64,000 nucleotides of DNA from Cryptomeria japonica (GCF_030272615.1 NC_081406.1:478608900-478672899); one strand, 5' to 3'. Positions 35,431 to 48,187 are shown, counted from the stretch's first letter. The notes: a model not told the origin generated them from the letters alone. Numbers and translations are program-made.

Positions 35431-36435
35431 AGTCATCCTTTTGATCAAATTTGTAGTTCTTCCTTTTTATCATCATTGAGCTTTTTAAATGTTGAAAGTT
35501 AATACAAGCAACATGGTATATTTGAACCATGATGAACTGAGTATAACTTACATGGATTTTGATATTGCAAGATGACACAAGTGTCGAGGTATAATTGAAC
35601 AAAGACTCCCTGAGTGTTGCTTGTGTAAAATAGACAAGAGTGAACCTTCATCCTATAAAAATTAAAAATGTCCTCAGTGATATGTTTCCTGATCACATCT
35701 TAAAACAAATTTGCATAGTATGAAGGTTTCACTCACAAATAGAAGACCAAGAGAATATCAAACTCCTTCCTTGCATCTCTAGTCTTAAGACATCCTTGAG
35801 TTTCTTAGGAGACATGATCACAAAAATGAATAAGTACCATAGGTAAACATGCATGCTACCCCATGTAATTTGTCAGATAAAACATCTTGCAAATGTATCC
35901 TTGTTTAGTTTTGTTGTAGAAATTAGTTTGTGCGTCTAGTTCTTGTGTTGATGTTTACCATTGATAGTCATGATCTTCATTTGCATTTAGTAGATGTATG
36001 TTTGTGTGTTTGATTGTCTGTTTTCCTAGCCCGAAAGGTGAGTTGTTCCAAGCGAAGTCAAGAATTTTTTTTGCCCCCAGTTAGGCACTAATTTTTTATA
36101 ATGGATATATACACTAATCACCAATCCATGGTGAGATATGATGCATATACCTTTTTGGATAATCAAGGGCAGTGACTAATGCTAAGTGTATCAAAGATTG
36201 TGTTGTGTTTTTAAAAAGTTTGGTGAATCTTTAATAATGGCTTAGATTAGATGGATGCAAAAGATATGATACATGTCCTAATAGATAGAAGAGTTGATCT
36301 ATCACAAATAGCACCTATTGCTAGGTTTTCACTACTTGTTTTTATTGCAATTTTTTATTTTTATTTTTTTGTATTTTTCCTGATTTTTTTATAATATTTT
36401 TCTCTTCTTCGTGCATTGGATAACTCATGTATAGA
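35431..36435 (-). other. Element D 3' untranslated region with polypurine-like tract
   Basis: No coding region. On the minus strand, ttagtgcctaactgggggca followed by eight A residues (36066-36096) resembles the purine-rich box after integrase in Tat-type elements. Whether the LTR starts here cannot be confirmed without a second copy. Confidence 0.45.
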
Positions 36436-36480
36436 ACCTCTTGAGATGAATAACTCATGTATAGAACCTCTTGAGATGAA
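36421..36480. repeat. Exact 30-bp tandem duplication at the end of D integrase
   Basis: The 30-base unit starting taactcatgtatagaacctc occurs twice back to back without difference. It covers the end of the integrase reading frame, so the stop region is duplicated. Confidence 0.95.
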
Positions 36481-37900
36481 TGTTGTTGATAGGTTCATCA
36501 AACAGGTCCCCTTCTAATGTAGAGATTTGATGTGCTCCTGATCCATATGCTGATATGATGACAAAAGGACCTAGCCAGTTTGGTTCAAACTTGCCCTTCT
36601 TTTCCTGATCCTGTTGATTCTAGGGATTTTACTTTAGTACCAAGTCACCAATTTGAAATACCCTTGGATTTACTTTGTGTTTGTAGCTCCTAAACATGCC
36701 TTTCTGATATGCTTTGAGGTGATCAAAAGCATGCTGATGACATTCATCCAACAATTCTAATTCTTACGGTCGGTTTACTCTATACTCCTCATCTGGAATG
36801 AGTCCCTTTAGTGATAATTTGACTGATGCAATCTTGACCTCAATAGGTAAAATAGCCTTTGATCCATACACAAGTGAGTATGGTGTGGCTCTTGTAGGTG
36901 TGCGGATCCTAGTTCTATAGGCCCATAATGTCAAGTTGAGTTGGACATGCCAATCACAACTAGCATTGTTCACTATTTGATTTAGGATTTTTAGGATGGT
37001 TTTGTTTGAAGCCTCTGCTTGGCCATTCCCCTAAGGATAATAAGATGTGGAGAAGTGATTCTGGATATGGAATCTATTACAAAGTTCTTGCACATATTGA
37101 TTTTTGAATGGTCTTCCATTATTAGTGATAATTAAACTAGGAATGTCATACCGATAAATGAGATAATTCAGGATAAAATAGGATATTTGTTTGCTAATAA
37201 CCGTAGTCAATGGGATGGCCTCAATCCACTTTATAAAATACTTAGTAGCAGTGATGATAAACTTATGTCTATTTGATGAGGAAGGATTAATCTTGCTCGC
37301 TAGGTCTAGTCCCTATTGATAGAATGGCCATGAAGTAGTGAATGGTTGCTGCTCCTATGTCGGTGCATATATAAGATTGCCATGAATTTGGCATTTTGAA
37401 CATTTTTTGGAAAATTGGTATGATTCCTTTCCATGGTTGACCAATAATATACCATCCTTAGAAATTTTTTGGCTAGAGTAGGACCACTTGAATGTGTGCC
37501 ACAAATACCTTCATGAAGTTATTGTAAGGTAGTTTCAGATTCGTTACGATCCAGACATCATAGAAGAGTACCATCGAGACCTCAATGGTAAAGTGTGTCA
37601 GTGGTTAGGGTATAACAGGCTGCTTGATGAATAAAGTTGCATTTCTAGTTTTGGGATAGATCTGGTAGAATAGTATTATCTTTAAGGTAAGCGTAGATCT
37701 TTCCATAGAGGGGTGTCAGAACTGACTATGTGGCATATGACTTAGGATTCAGGATTATCATAGGCAAGGGAAAGAAATTGCTCCACCAGGCATTCATAAA
37801 GACTTTGTTTTTTCAGTATTTGAAGGAGTGAGGCATTGGTTGTCATGGCATCTACAACTTTATTATCCAACCTTGGAATCTATTCAAATTTTATGTCCAT
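36436..37900 (-). pseudogene. Element D integrase
   Basis: Minus-strand gypsy integrase, heavily degraded. Recognised by LTLWAYRTRIRTPTRATPYS and LVYGSKAILPIEV (36764-36973), the conserved end of the catalytic core. The C-terminal KKGKFEPNWLGPFVIISAYG then NNIHLKRFY follows (36440-36640). Upstream stretches of the core and the zinc-binding part can be followed in mixed frames to about 37500. It follows the archaeal-type RNase H directly, as in other Tat elements. Confidence 0.85.
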
Positions 37901-37903
37901 AAA

Positions 37904-38290
37904 TTATTTATTGAAGTCATCCACCATTTTTTTGTATGTTATCAACTTGTGATCCTTTGTTTGATAGTCATCATTAGCCTTCTTGGTGACTAATTGGGAG
38001 TCTCCATAGATGTGTAACTCTATGATCTTCCATTCTACTGCCAACTTGATTCCTGTGACTAGGGCTTCATACTCAGCTATGTTATTTATGCAAGGGAGCA
38101 TTAATTTGTAGGATCGTGGAATACTGTGTCCACCTGGTGTGATGAATAGTATGTCATCACCTGATCCATGTTGTGTGTATGATCCATCAAAGTACAAAAC
38201 CCATGGCTGTGTTGTGACTGTCAAGACATCCGTGTCTGAAAATTCAACATGCATTGGATGATTGTCTTGCAATGGAGATTCTGCTAAATG
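37904..38290 (-). pseudogene. Element D archaeal-type RNase H
   Basis: Second RNase H of the Tat type, within the open frame 37904-38359. Blocks are WVLYFDGSYTQHGSGDDILF (catalytic Asp in FDGS intact), CINNIAEYEALVTGIKLAVE (catalytic Glu) and LHIYGDSQLVTKKANDDYQT (catalytic Asp). It lies between the ordinary RNase H and integrase. Compared with A, the first catalytic Asp is preserved. Confidence 0.9.
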
Positions 38291-38690
38291 ATCTGAGATA
38301 GCTTGACCTTTGATTGCTCTTTTGTATATGTAGTGAACGTCAAATTCACTCAAAATCATTAGCCATTTAGCTAGTCTTCCTGTTAAAGAAGCTTTGGTGA
38401 TTAGATACTTTAATGGGTCTATTTTTTATATTAGCTTGATTGTGTGAGCTAGCATATAGTGTTGAAATTTTTGAGAAGCAAAGACCACAACTAAACAAGA
38501 TTTTTCAATAAAGGTATAGCTGAGCTCATATCCATTCAATATTCTATTGATATAGTAGACAACTCTTTCTTTTCCTATTGAATCACCTTGTGCTAATAAA
38601 GATCCTAAAGGTACCTCAATGGCTGATATGTAGAGTAGTAGAGGTTTGTCTATGATTGGTGGCACCAATATGGGGGGATTCATCACATAC
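38291..38690 (-). pseudogene. Element D classical RNase H
   Basis: Open frame 38426-38686 plus the start of the next one. LLLYISAIEVPLGSLLAQGD corresponds to the strand that carries a catalytic Asp in other gypsy elements; here it is Ser, as usual for the degenerate first RNase H of Tat elements. The end MILSEFDVHYIYKRAIKGQA joins directly to the archaeal-type RNase H. Confidence 0.85.
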
Positions 38691-39720
38691 TTCTTTAATT
38701 GGTGGAATGATTTTGCACATTTTTCCTCCTATCTGAAAGGAATATTCTTGTGGAGTAGGTGAGTAAAAGGGAGGCACTTGTTGGCTAGTTGAGAAATGAA
38801 TCTTCTGATGGATTGTAGTCATCCCTGTAGAGATCTTAGTTGATTGATATTTATAGGAGGTGGCATCTCCATGATCGCTTTCACTTTTGTGAGATCTAAC
38901 TCAATACCTTTTTCTGATACTATGTATCCCAATAGTTTGTCTGATTTTACATCGAAAACACACTTTTTTGGGTTCAATCACACATTGAATTGTTCTAGCC
39001 TCTTAAAGATTTTGTCAAGGACCTCCATATGTCCTTCTCTTGTAAATGATTTCGCCAATAGGTAATCTACATAGTCTTCAATGAATGTGTGCATCATATC
39101 ATGACAGATTGTGGTCATTGCTCGTTGATAGGTCATTCCTACATTCTTTAAGCCAAAAGGCATGAGATTCTAGTAGTATGTACTCCATGGACATGTGAAT
39201 GCTATTTTATCTTGGTCTTGTAGTGCTCTTTTGATTTTATTTTATCCTGAGAAACCATCCATAATTGATAACATAGCATGTGCTGTTGTTAGATCTACAA
39301 TTGTGTTGACGCTAGGTAAAGGAAAATCATCCTTAGGACAAGCCTTGTTTAGATCTCTAAAGTCGGTGCATATCTTGATACTTTTGTCAGGTTTTGAAAT
39401 AGGTACTATGTTTGAGATCCACCCTGCATAGTTGATTGGTTAGATGAAACCTACATCTAGTAGTTTCTTTAGTTCTTCTTTGACTAGTAGTGCCACACTT
39501 GGATTCATTTTTCTCAACTTCTGTTTGATAGGCTTAGGTCCTGGAGCTATGGATAAATGGTACATGATAAAATCTGGATCCACCCCTGACATATCTACAT
39601 ATGACCAAGCAAAGTTGATATTATTTTCTTCAAAAATTATTGTGAAATTGGGTTTCTCTTGATCTGTTAAGGATGTACCCTGGTGTAATATCTTTTTTTG
39701 TCTTTGTTGTGCCAATGTTT
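38691..39720 (-). pseudogene. Element D reverse transcriptase
   Basis: From 39715: FTIIFEENNINFAWSYVDMS, then KPIKQKLRKMNPSVALLVKE, the Tat RT entry. Further blocks are DFRDLNKACPKDDFPLPSVN (about 39330-39390), MPFGLKNVGMTYQRAM (39115-39163) and the active site YVDYLLAKS, where the second Asp of YVDD is Tyr. KCVFDVKSDKLLGYIVSEKG follows. Several stops separate the blocks. The altered active site shows decay of function beyond framing. Confidence 0.9.
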
Positions 39721-41040
39721 ATTAATTGTGTTGGCTCTATCAATATTGGTGATCTCTTCCGATACTGTTCAAGAAGAGTGTGAAGTCTTTCATCTGTCAG
39801 TACCTCTAAGAGGTTTTCATTGTCGGATACATCCTTTTTTAAAAAATTTTGTGGTCTAATACTGCCATTAGATGGTTTTCACCATTAGATCCCTTTTGTG
39901 TTTTATTTGTTTTGCGACTGAAAGACTTGGCACTCCCTTGGTCCAAGATATCATTATGAGTTTCACTGGTGTAGCATGTTTTAGGGTTTGCCGAACAAAG
40001 GTAATGGACAATATTGTCATCATTTGGGAAGATAGGTATATTGAGTTTTTTAGGTTGTTCCTAGTCTATGAGTTCAAGATGTATGAGGGGTAAGGAACTG
40101 TTAGGTGGATTAAGGTCTAATATTGTAAGAGACATGATAGAGATATTGTCAAAGTTATCAATAGATCAAGGCCCATGATGGTACTCTCCTCAGGATTTCC
40201 TGTCTCGTATCGGATCCGCTCATTCTCACTAGAATCATAGATATGTTGTGGTCCAAATTCAAATGATTGAGACCCCTAGCCTTCTCCTTCATAGAGTATG
40301 GGAGTATATGTATGAAATACATCTATAACAATGTCTTCATTTACATCTGAACAAGTATCCCATTCCCATTCATTTGAGTCTATGTGAGACCTATCCTATA
40401 GTTTACGAAATTGGTCATATAAATTTCGAGTTGCTTCTGCTTTTCTAATGGAAAATTTTGTTTGTTGTTTTGATCTTTCCTCATCTTACTGCTTTTAGAT
40501 TGTTTTTTTTGCCTCTTGTTGTTATGCTATTTCCTATTTTTGTTGTTGTCATCTAGCGGTTTCTTGTTGTCAATTCTATTGCCATGCAGATTCTTCTTGT
40601 TAATTTTGTTGATCGGGTTGACGTTGATGCTACCCATATCCTAGTTCAAATTTGTCCTTGGCAAGTTGCGAGTATGGTTCAATTGGTTCTATGATACCCT
40701 CTTGGAATTTTTCGATAGGACCTTTTTTTGTGTATCTCAGCCTTTGCATGATTCTAAATTCATTGCCATATTGATCTTTTGGGATTGTGACACTTAACTT
40801 TGTTGCTCGTGTGTTCTCGTCATCTTTATATAATGAGTTCAAGACATCCTTTTCTTCTTTTTCATCTGCTAGTGTTTCTTCTTGAATAAACATACCATCA
40901 AAGAGTTTGATGGGTTGTGAAGATTTTTGCTTGGATGTTGACGGTTGTCCATAAGACCTTGGTGAAATTGGCAACTTTGATAGACATAAGGATGGTTCAA
41001 AAGAATATTCTCCCATGCCTTTTTCCTTTAACTTCATATT
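39721..41040 (-). pseudogene. Element D protease-RT linker
   Basis: The open frame 40630-41037 ends with RIMQRLRYTKKGPIEKFQEG then KDKFELGYG, resembling the G-patch-like 'm..mgy.pG.GLG....Gi' segment after protease in Tat polyproteins. The stretch 39721-40630 reads in broken frames with acidic composition (EDIVIDVFHTYTPILYEGEG). Function is unknown; it joins protease to RT. Confidence 0.6.
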
Positions 41041-41514
41041 TTCCTCAAAATCTATGTATAAAGATTTGAGGTGGTCCTCATTGTTTGATGATTTGGAAGT
41101 GAGAGCTTCCCTATTGTGTGGTACAAGAAAATTTTGAGTTGCTTTGAGATTATTGCAATACTGAAAAGGATTAGTGTATCATGTGATGGAAATTTCTTGT
41201 CCATCTTATGGGAATTTCAAGCACTAGTGGTATGTAGATGGTACTGCCTGCATTCCATGGATCCAAGGATGAACCAAAAGTATGTTGTAAGATAAGTCTA
41301 AGTCCAAGACTTGACATAGAGCATTCCTCTGAACTAGTGCTACATAAATAGGTAATACCACAAGCCCTTTTGATGATCAATGGTTATTTCTGAGAACCAT
41401 AAAGCATGGATAAGTTTTAGGGTACAAATATTTAGACTGGCTCCTCCATCTATTAGTACTCATTTCACTCGATGTTTATAGACCAGTTGTTCAATGTGGA
41501 GTGGAGTATTGGAT
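41041..41514 (-). pseudogene. Element D protease, C-terminal part
   Basis: Frame-shifted protease end with LSYNILLVHPWIHGMQAVPS (about 41230-41300), matching the Tat 'YN.lLGRpWih..gav.St' segment. At 41514 it is cut by insertion of C. The upstream part, with an LIDGGAS-like active site, sits on both sides of the insertion and resumes at 55302. Confidence 0.75.
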
Positions 41515-42747
41515 TGTTGGAATTTGATCATTTGATCTAAATCGGTAATTGTTTCTTTACTTGATGCGATCGGTACATATTTGATTAGATTATTGTATGA
41601 TGACTATGTTGTATGTTGTCATTTATGGCAACTATGTTTTTACAGTCATCTAATTCTTATAGGTCAACCGGCAAGGCTTAACCAACTAAGTTTTATCAGA
41701 ACCGGTAATTAGGACTTTAACTAGTAAAAGATAGACAAAGTTATATTCCAACAACTGGTACATGAAATCTTTAAAGAATGATATGATGTAGTTTGACAGT
41801 AGCAATGAAGGTTAGTAGATGAAGTTATGTTCATGATCGTGTGTGCTAATTTGATCAGATGAATGAGATCTGATTAACATAGTAACTATTTTGACTGAGA
41901 CTTAATCAGTAGTGATGAAAATCACCCAGATTGGTAAAATGAAACAAAATTTGATTTGTTATGTCGATGGCCAACTAACCAAGGCATACAATGCAATATT
42001 TTATAGATGCATTGAACCTAGGGATTTACAGCAAGGTTCTAGCTGACTTAATGATGATTTTAAATGTGTGATGAAGTATGAAAGGATATATGAGTATGAG
42101 CTTGAAAGTGTGAAAGATTTTTTTAGCGAATGTTGTGTTTCTGATAGTGTGGTGATAAGAGGAGTTAAGAGATGAAGTATATGTGATTTTATAATGTTTT
42201 GAAGGGGATCTTATCAGACACTGGTGTTATACTGAGATTATTTGTACTTATTGTCTCCCTAACAGTTTCAGTAAGAAAATTCTCTTACAAGGTCACTCTT
42301 AACAGGGTACACTTGGATCCTAACAGGTTTGATCATTAAATCCTTTAACCAGGTGACACATTAACTTGTGTTTGTAAATGCTAGTAAGTTGGGTAGCTCC
42401 TAAAAGGGCTGGTCCTCAAAGGCCTTTTTGTAAAGCTCTTAACCGGTCTTAGACACTTCTAATAGGGTGTGCCTCTAACTGGGTGTTGTAGACCTTAACT
42501 GGTCAGATCTCTATACTGCAGATAGTGGATCTTTGTGGGTACCTACTACCACCATGGTTTTTTCCATTTGGGTTTTCCACGTATAAAATATTGTGTCATG
42601 TGGTTTATACTTTATGTGGTGATTGCATACTTGGTGTTATTTCTTATATGTCTATTAAGTTTTAAGTTGGTAAAATTGATAATCAAATTTGTATTATTTT
42701 TACTTGCATTGATTGACCCCCCCTCTTAGTGCCTTATAAGTTCATCA
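41515..42747 (+). repeat. Element C 5' LTR
   Basis: Starts tgttggaatttgatc and ends ataagttcatca. It aligns with 54058-55301 throughout, with roughly one difference per eight to twelve bases. Confidence 0.95.
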
Positions 42748-42749
42748 AT

Positions 42750-42762
42750 TGTTATCAGAGCC
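42750..42762 (+). other. Element C primer binding site
   Basis: The sequence tgttatcagagcc differs at one base from the tRNA-iMet site tggtatcagagc and lies two bases after the LTR. Confidence 0.85.
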
Positions 42763-42815
42763 TAACTTCCTTAAGGCTTAACCACTTGGAAGGGATCTCT
42801 AATCTTAAGGTCAAT

Positions 42816-44147
42816 ATGGGGGAAGGAATGAGTTACCGAGAGATGGCTAAGGAACTTGCAGAAACCAAAGAAGATCGAGAAACCCTAAGAGGCAAGTATA
42901 AGACATCACTAGCTAAAAGGAAAGAATTGACCGAACAATTGTTAGAGATCAATGAAAGTAGCTCTTTTGATGAAGCAAATATATATGTATTGGTTGAGGA
43001 AGTGGAGAAACTAAATGATGATAAAATTAACCTAAGGAGAGATCTTGAAGCCCTTACAGTCCGTATGAGTCAAGAACTTGAAGCCCTTACAATCCGTATG
43101 AGTCAAGAACTAGAAGCTAGGAGGGTAGCTGAAGACAAGATCAAAGAGAAAGACCATGAGATATTTAAGATAAATCAAGAGAATGGAACTCTTTAGGAAC
43201 ACTGGCATAAGGAGAAAGAAGAGAAAGAAGAAATCAAAGCAGATCTTGATATGGCAATGTCTCTTAGAGAGATTCTTATGAAGAAAAATGAAGATCTTAC
43301 TAAAGAGCTTACAAAAGCTAATGAGAAGCTTGCAAATTTCAACAAGAGTTCTACCATGCTAAATGAACAGATCCAATCTTAGAGGATGAAAGGTGATACA
43401 TCTGGGTTAGGATACAATACATTTGAGGAAGGAGAACCTTTCGGTACCAAGAGCAACACGTATGAAGGTAAAACTACTCCTAAGGCTCAGAAGCCTACCA
43501 GTAAGAAAGCTTACAAACCTGTTTGTTTTAATTGTCATAAACCAAGACACACTACTAATTTTTGTAGAAGTAGATATGATGCTAATACTGGTTATAGACC
43601 AAATACTAGATATGTGCCTAGAAAATTTGAAGGTTACTGTTATACATGCAACATTTATGGGCATAGATCTATTGGATGTAGGTATGGAGCTAATTATTCA
43701 ACACCTCATATGAATCCAATAACTGATGGTGACTGGAGGAGGAATTTCATTGACCGGAGAAGCACCAATTGGCAAAGACCCCATGTTAATCGGTCTAGTC
43801 CTTATTAGATGGAGAAAATAATTAATGTGATTTGTGCAATCTGCAACAGCTTTGGAAATGTGGCAATGAAGTGTCAAAGAAGGATGGGTAAAGGAAATGC
43901 AGGACCATGGAAAGCATCTATAATGGCATGCTATCATTATAAAAAACCAGCACACATTGCTAAGTTTTGCAGAACATAGAAGAACCAACTAGTGAATCAT
44001 CCTGCGGACCGGAAAGGAAACCAAAAAGTTGATATGGAAGAAATCGAAGCTAAGATGAATAGAACATGGAAGAAGAAGAGCTATGACAAACTAGCTGAGG
44101 AATCAAATTCTTCACCTAGTGTGGAGAATCCATCACCGACAAACTAA
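42816..44147 (+). pseudogene. Element C ORF1: coiled-coil / zinc-knuckle gag-like protein
   Basis: A 443-codon frame from ATG 42816 to TAA 44145-44147, broken only by four TAG codons (about 43194, 43380, 43806 and 43977). The N-terminal 190 codons are heptad-rich and charged, with a duplicated 12-residue piece (EALTVRMSQEL / EALTIRMSQEL). Then come zinc knuckles: CFNCHKPRHTTNFC (43524-43565) and CYTCNIYGHRSIGC (about 43638-43680), both intact C-x2-C-x4-H-x4-C. Two degraded ones follow, CAICNSFGNVAMKC (His lost) and CYHYKKPAHIAKFC (second Cys lost). It probably bound the element RNA in the cytoplasm. No capsid domain is recognised. Confidence 0.8.
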
Positions 44148-44719
44148 GTTGTTTCTACAACTTGGGGTGTGTTTATTGTCAAATCTTGAGCTGAACCCCT
44201 AGATGAAGTATTGTAAGTTAAATCTGCATATTCTAATTCATTTTGATGTTTATAAGTCTTTTTGAATCCTAACCAATAAATATTATTGAATTTTTGCAAC
44301 CGATAATAAGCTTAAGAGTGTTTTAAGGCATTTTAGGGTTTTGTCGATTAAAGCATTTAATGTAGTAGTTTGAAAGAAAATAAAAGGAACATTTTGAATT
44401 TCATTTGACACATTGAAATCTTGAGAGCATTTGGCTAGCGAGCAGAGCAGAGGAAATTTTGTGATTGCAGCATTCAGTGTGTCTAGCAGAGATCTGAGAT
44501 GATTGGAAGTTCTTTGTGAATCGGTGAACGATGTTGAAGGTTTTGATGGTGTGAAACCCTAGCTTAGAAGCATGAAAGGTATTTATTAGTGAATCTTACT
44601 CTTTGCTTCAAATTTTTGCATATTGTAGTATATATACTCCACATCTAGTTGATGTGACTGAGAGACCACGATTAGAGTTTAAATGACATCTATTTAAATC
44701 AGAGGAAACAAACCCTGTC
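44148..44719 (+). other. Element C inter-ORF spacer
   Basis: AT-rich, no gene recognised. It contains short frames without conserved composition and separates ORF1 from the first recognisable ORF2 codons. Confidence 0.5.
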
Positions 44720-46790
44720 GATGCCCTATCTAGTGTACCATATGGATTTTTGCATGTCGAAGATGTCAGAACTTTTTATCACTACAAACTGGAGGATATG
44801 GGTGTATTAGTAATTTATGAATAGTATAGATCATTGTGTGATAACAAGGGCATACTAAAAGAACAGTTTAAAAGTGTCACTGAGAAAGGGTTCCATCATG
44901 CAGTTAACTTCATTAATGACTTTGATAATGAGTTAGCTAGATTTGTTTTGAGTGGCATTCATGATCAATTTATGTGGTTTGATTGACCGCATAAATAACA
45001 AAGGAAGTCATTCATGCTGTAACTAGATTCTGCTCAATTGGTGAATTGCCCTAAGATCAATACCCAAGAATGATGTTGAGAAGATGAAAAAATCAAGATG
45101 GGATGGTAGAGCCATGACAATAAACAACATCAATGATCCAAGTATTGAATATGCCTCCATGGTGATCAGGTATAGAATCTACTATTCAAGCAGAATGAAC
45201 AGCATACCGACAACAACTAATCATACTACATACCATATGGTAAAAGATAATATTGACTATGATTTGGTAGAGGCACTAAGAAGTCAACTGATGGTGAATC
45301 TAGAAGCTGTGAAGAAAGATAAGAATATGAGATTCAAATTTGGTCAATTGATTTTGGAATTGTTCTTCTATTTCCAAAATCATTTCCCCAGTATTGGATA
45401 TTTTCAATGGATGAAGGTACCCCTGCACTACTTCAAATGAAGAACAACATTAGGATATTGAAGGACAAGTTCGATAATATTTCATGGGGTTATTTCAAGG
45501 AATTTCAAAATAAAATGCATGCTAGAGAGCGCATACCAACAAAAGTAGTCAACCGGTATGAGAAGACAATTTGTTTTATGGTGGATACCGACACCTGTAT
45601 GATGGAAGTAGTTATCACTAGAACCACATGGGTATTACCTATGGGATATGAGGTTGACAAGGATCTACTCATTTCTTATGCTAATCATTTGTTAGAACAA
45701 CCGACGGATACCACTACAGAGAGATTTGGGACTTACAAAGAAAAATCTCTACAAGTCCACTCTAAGCTGCAGAGACTAGTAATTGCTAAGAAGATAAGGA
45801 AGGAGGTTCAAGAATTTGTTGAGAAGGCAATATTTACAAAAGAGAAGATAGCAACAACAAGGGACAAGTACGCGATAGATCAATGTGAAACATCAAGTGT
45901 ACCTATCGGTACCCCTACCAGTTCCCCTACCGATAAGACTAGAAATGCAAAAGCCAAAGCAACAGAGAAGAAAATGGAAGAAGACAAACTAACTGAATCA
46001 CAAAGAGGGAAACCATCTAAAATTCGGTTTTGGAGAAAGATGAAATTTTTTGACCTACCTGTTGAACCAGTTCAAATGAGAAAGAGGAAGAAGAAACAAG
46101 CCCACAAATCAAAAAATGATGAAGTGGCTACTGAATCAGAGGAGGATAAAAGAGCACTTAGAGCAAGTGTTAGGAAGCCTAAGGAAACTAGTAAGGGCAA
46201 GTCAAATAAGAAACCATTTGCATTAGAAGATTCTTTCAATAGAATGGTTCAAATAATCAAGGATTATGGGATTTATAAAGGTTTGAATAAATTGTTTGTT
46301 CATTTATCTGAAAATCAACAAAGGAAAATTGAAGATGCAGTCATCTTCAATATGAATAAAGATAGCAAAGCCCTTATTGAGTTGCAAGGGGATAGTTCTC
46401 AAAAGCCAAAGGCAGAAGAACTTCATAAAGGTGTTAAGATCACAGATTTTGAATCAGATAACAAGTATATGTATGATGATCTGATTGATACTGAACTGAT
46501 ATTCATTCCTGATGATAACACCAGAGATAATATTGTTGACAATATAGATGTACTTGATGTTGATATTCAAATTTTTGAACAACATGAGAAATAAGAGAAA
46601 CAAGTGGAGAAGCAGCTAAAGAAAAGAGCTTTGATGATCCACCAGTGAACACACAACCTACTGATAATCAAATTTCATCGATAAGTATAAATGTTGATGA
46701 CAGTCAAAAGGAAAAGACTGATGAAAAGATTGATGAGGAAGTATCGGTGAATGAACAAAATGTGGAGACACAATCACCACAGGTCAAGGA
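44720..46790 (+). pseudogene. Element C ORF2, 5' part (interrupted by element B)
   Basis: Long accessory ORF of unknown function. The first coding stretch (44720-45000) reads YGFLHVEDVRTFYHYKLEDM. After frameshifts near 44990 and 45060 the frame resumes at 45084 (SRWDGRAMTINNINDPSIEY) and again at 45407-46594 after another shift. The N-terminal half is globular (IDYDLVEALRSQLMVNLEAV, then FKFGQLILELFFYFQ). From about 45900 it is Lys/Glu-rich. The frame ends with TAA at 46592 and degraded acidic coding continues to 46790, where B is inserted. The N-terminal half resembles A ORF2 in pattern. It occupies the place where pol would be. Confidence 0.65.
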
Positions 46791-48187
46791 TGATGATATG
46801 ATGAATCAATAAGGATTTGAACAACTAATGAGAGGGGGGGGGGGGGTGAATCAGTAGATAGAATAACACCAACTACACTTTTACCAAACTCAAAAACCAC
46901 TCATAAATCAATCTCTGAACTAGCTAGTTCAAACACTAAATTACAAACTGCAACTGCACTGTCAAGTATACCGGTTGACTAGCTTAAGAAAATAACAGTA
47001 TAATAGATCTCAAACTCTCAAACCATTAAACCAAAAAATCAAAATACTTTACTAACAATAGTAAAATCACATTTCAGATTACTATCGATCATCTTAACAC
47101 ATCAAGTGGATTTATCAATTAAGCAAATTAACCATATCAAAACATAACCAGAAAACCATTCACCACTTGACACAATGATTTTTTACATGGAAACCCAAAT
47201 GGGAAAACCACGTTGGGGATGAATACCCACAACAATTCTAAACTCTTTTGAATTTCACCCTGTTAGGATCTAAGCCTTGTTAGAAGCTTTACAAAAATGT
47301 CCTATTAGGAACAGATCCTGTTAGGGACCACCTAGTTAAGGGATTGACTATTATGCCCTGTTAAAAGCAATACTCTGTTAGGAGTAACCTCAATAGAGGG
47401 TTTGAAATCCAAGCTAATGGATCACCTGGTTAGAGTATTTAGAAAGAACTAAGCCTATTAAAGCTTGCCTAGTTAAGGGGTTTAACAATTGTAATTGTTA
47501 GAGAACATGGTTTGCTGATCTAGTGAATAGATCTACTCTACTTGATCAGATTCTTTTTATGCTCCTATCTGCCTTCACACATACTGCAGATACTCCTTCT
47601 AGTTCAGCAATCAATCACACTGACACTTAACCAAAATTGCCAACAATACAAAAAAACAACTAATCGACCTTATAGGGAAAACAATAGATTTGTAACACAT
47701 CAAAAACCTAAGATCTCATAGAGATTACAAACAAATCGGTTCAAACATGAGCATTGGATTACATAGAAATCATTACACATTGTACAAGACAACCTCTACC
47801 ACTCCTTGATCACTACTTCATCTAATCCTGCAACTCATCACATAGTTTCCTCTTCATGCTATGCACTTGCTCATTCCCAAGATAAAATAGTTATCTCTAC
47901 GTGCCAAAAACCACTTTGAAACTCATCATGTGTATCATGCTTACGTGGCATAATCATCTTTGATCACCATTTGATCATAGATCAAGACAACCTATTCACT
48001 AAGCTCCACGGTTAGGGTTTGGCACATCAACAGGTAGGGTTACCGGTTGATCTTACTACTTCTAAAGTAATATCGGTTTCCTTCACTAGCTTAGCTACCA
48101 GTTGTATAACAACTCCATTAGTGGTTGCAATTGACATCAATGACAACACACTAGTTGATCAATACAATCTTCATACAAATCCCAACA
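46791..48187 (-). repeat. Element B 3' LTR
   Basis: Plus strand starts tgatgatatgatgaatc and ends aatcccaaca. Near its start it has a run of 14 or so G residues (46831-46846), where the other LTR reads gaggggcgagggg. Confidence 0.95.

Noticed and set aside
34914-35602. Two minus-strand frames of about 100 codons with repeating SYHLKCI-like units
   Set aside because: They translate the tandem repeat in the D 3' region; no independent evidence of a gene.
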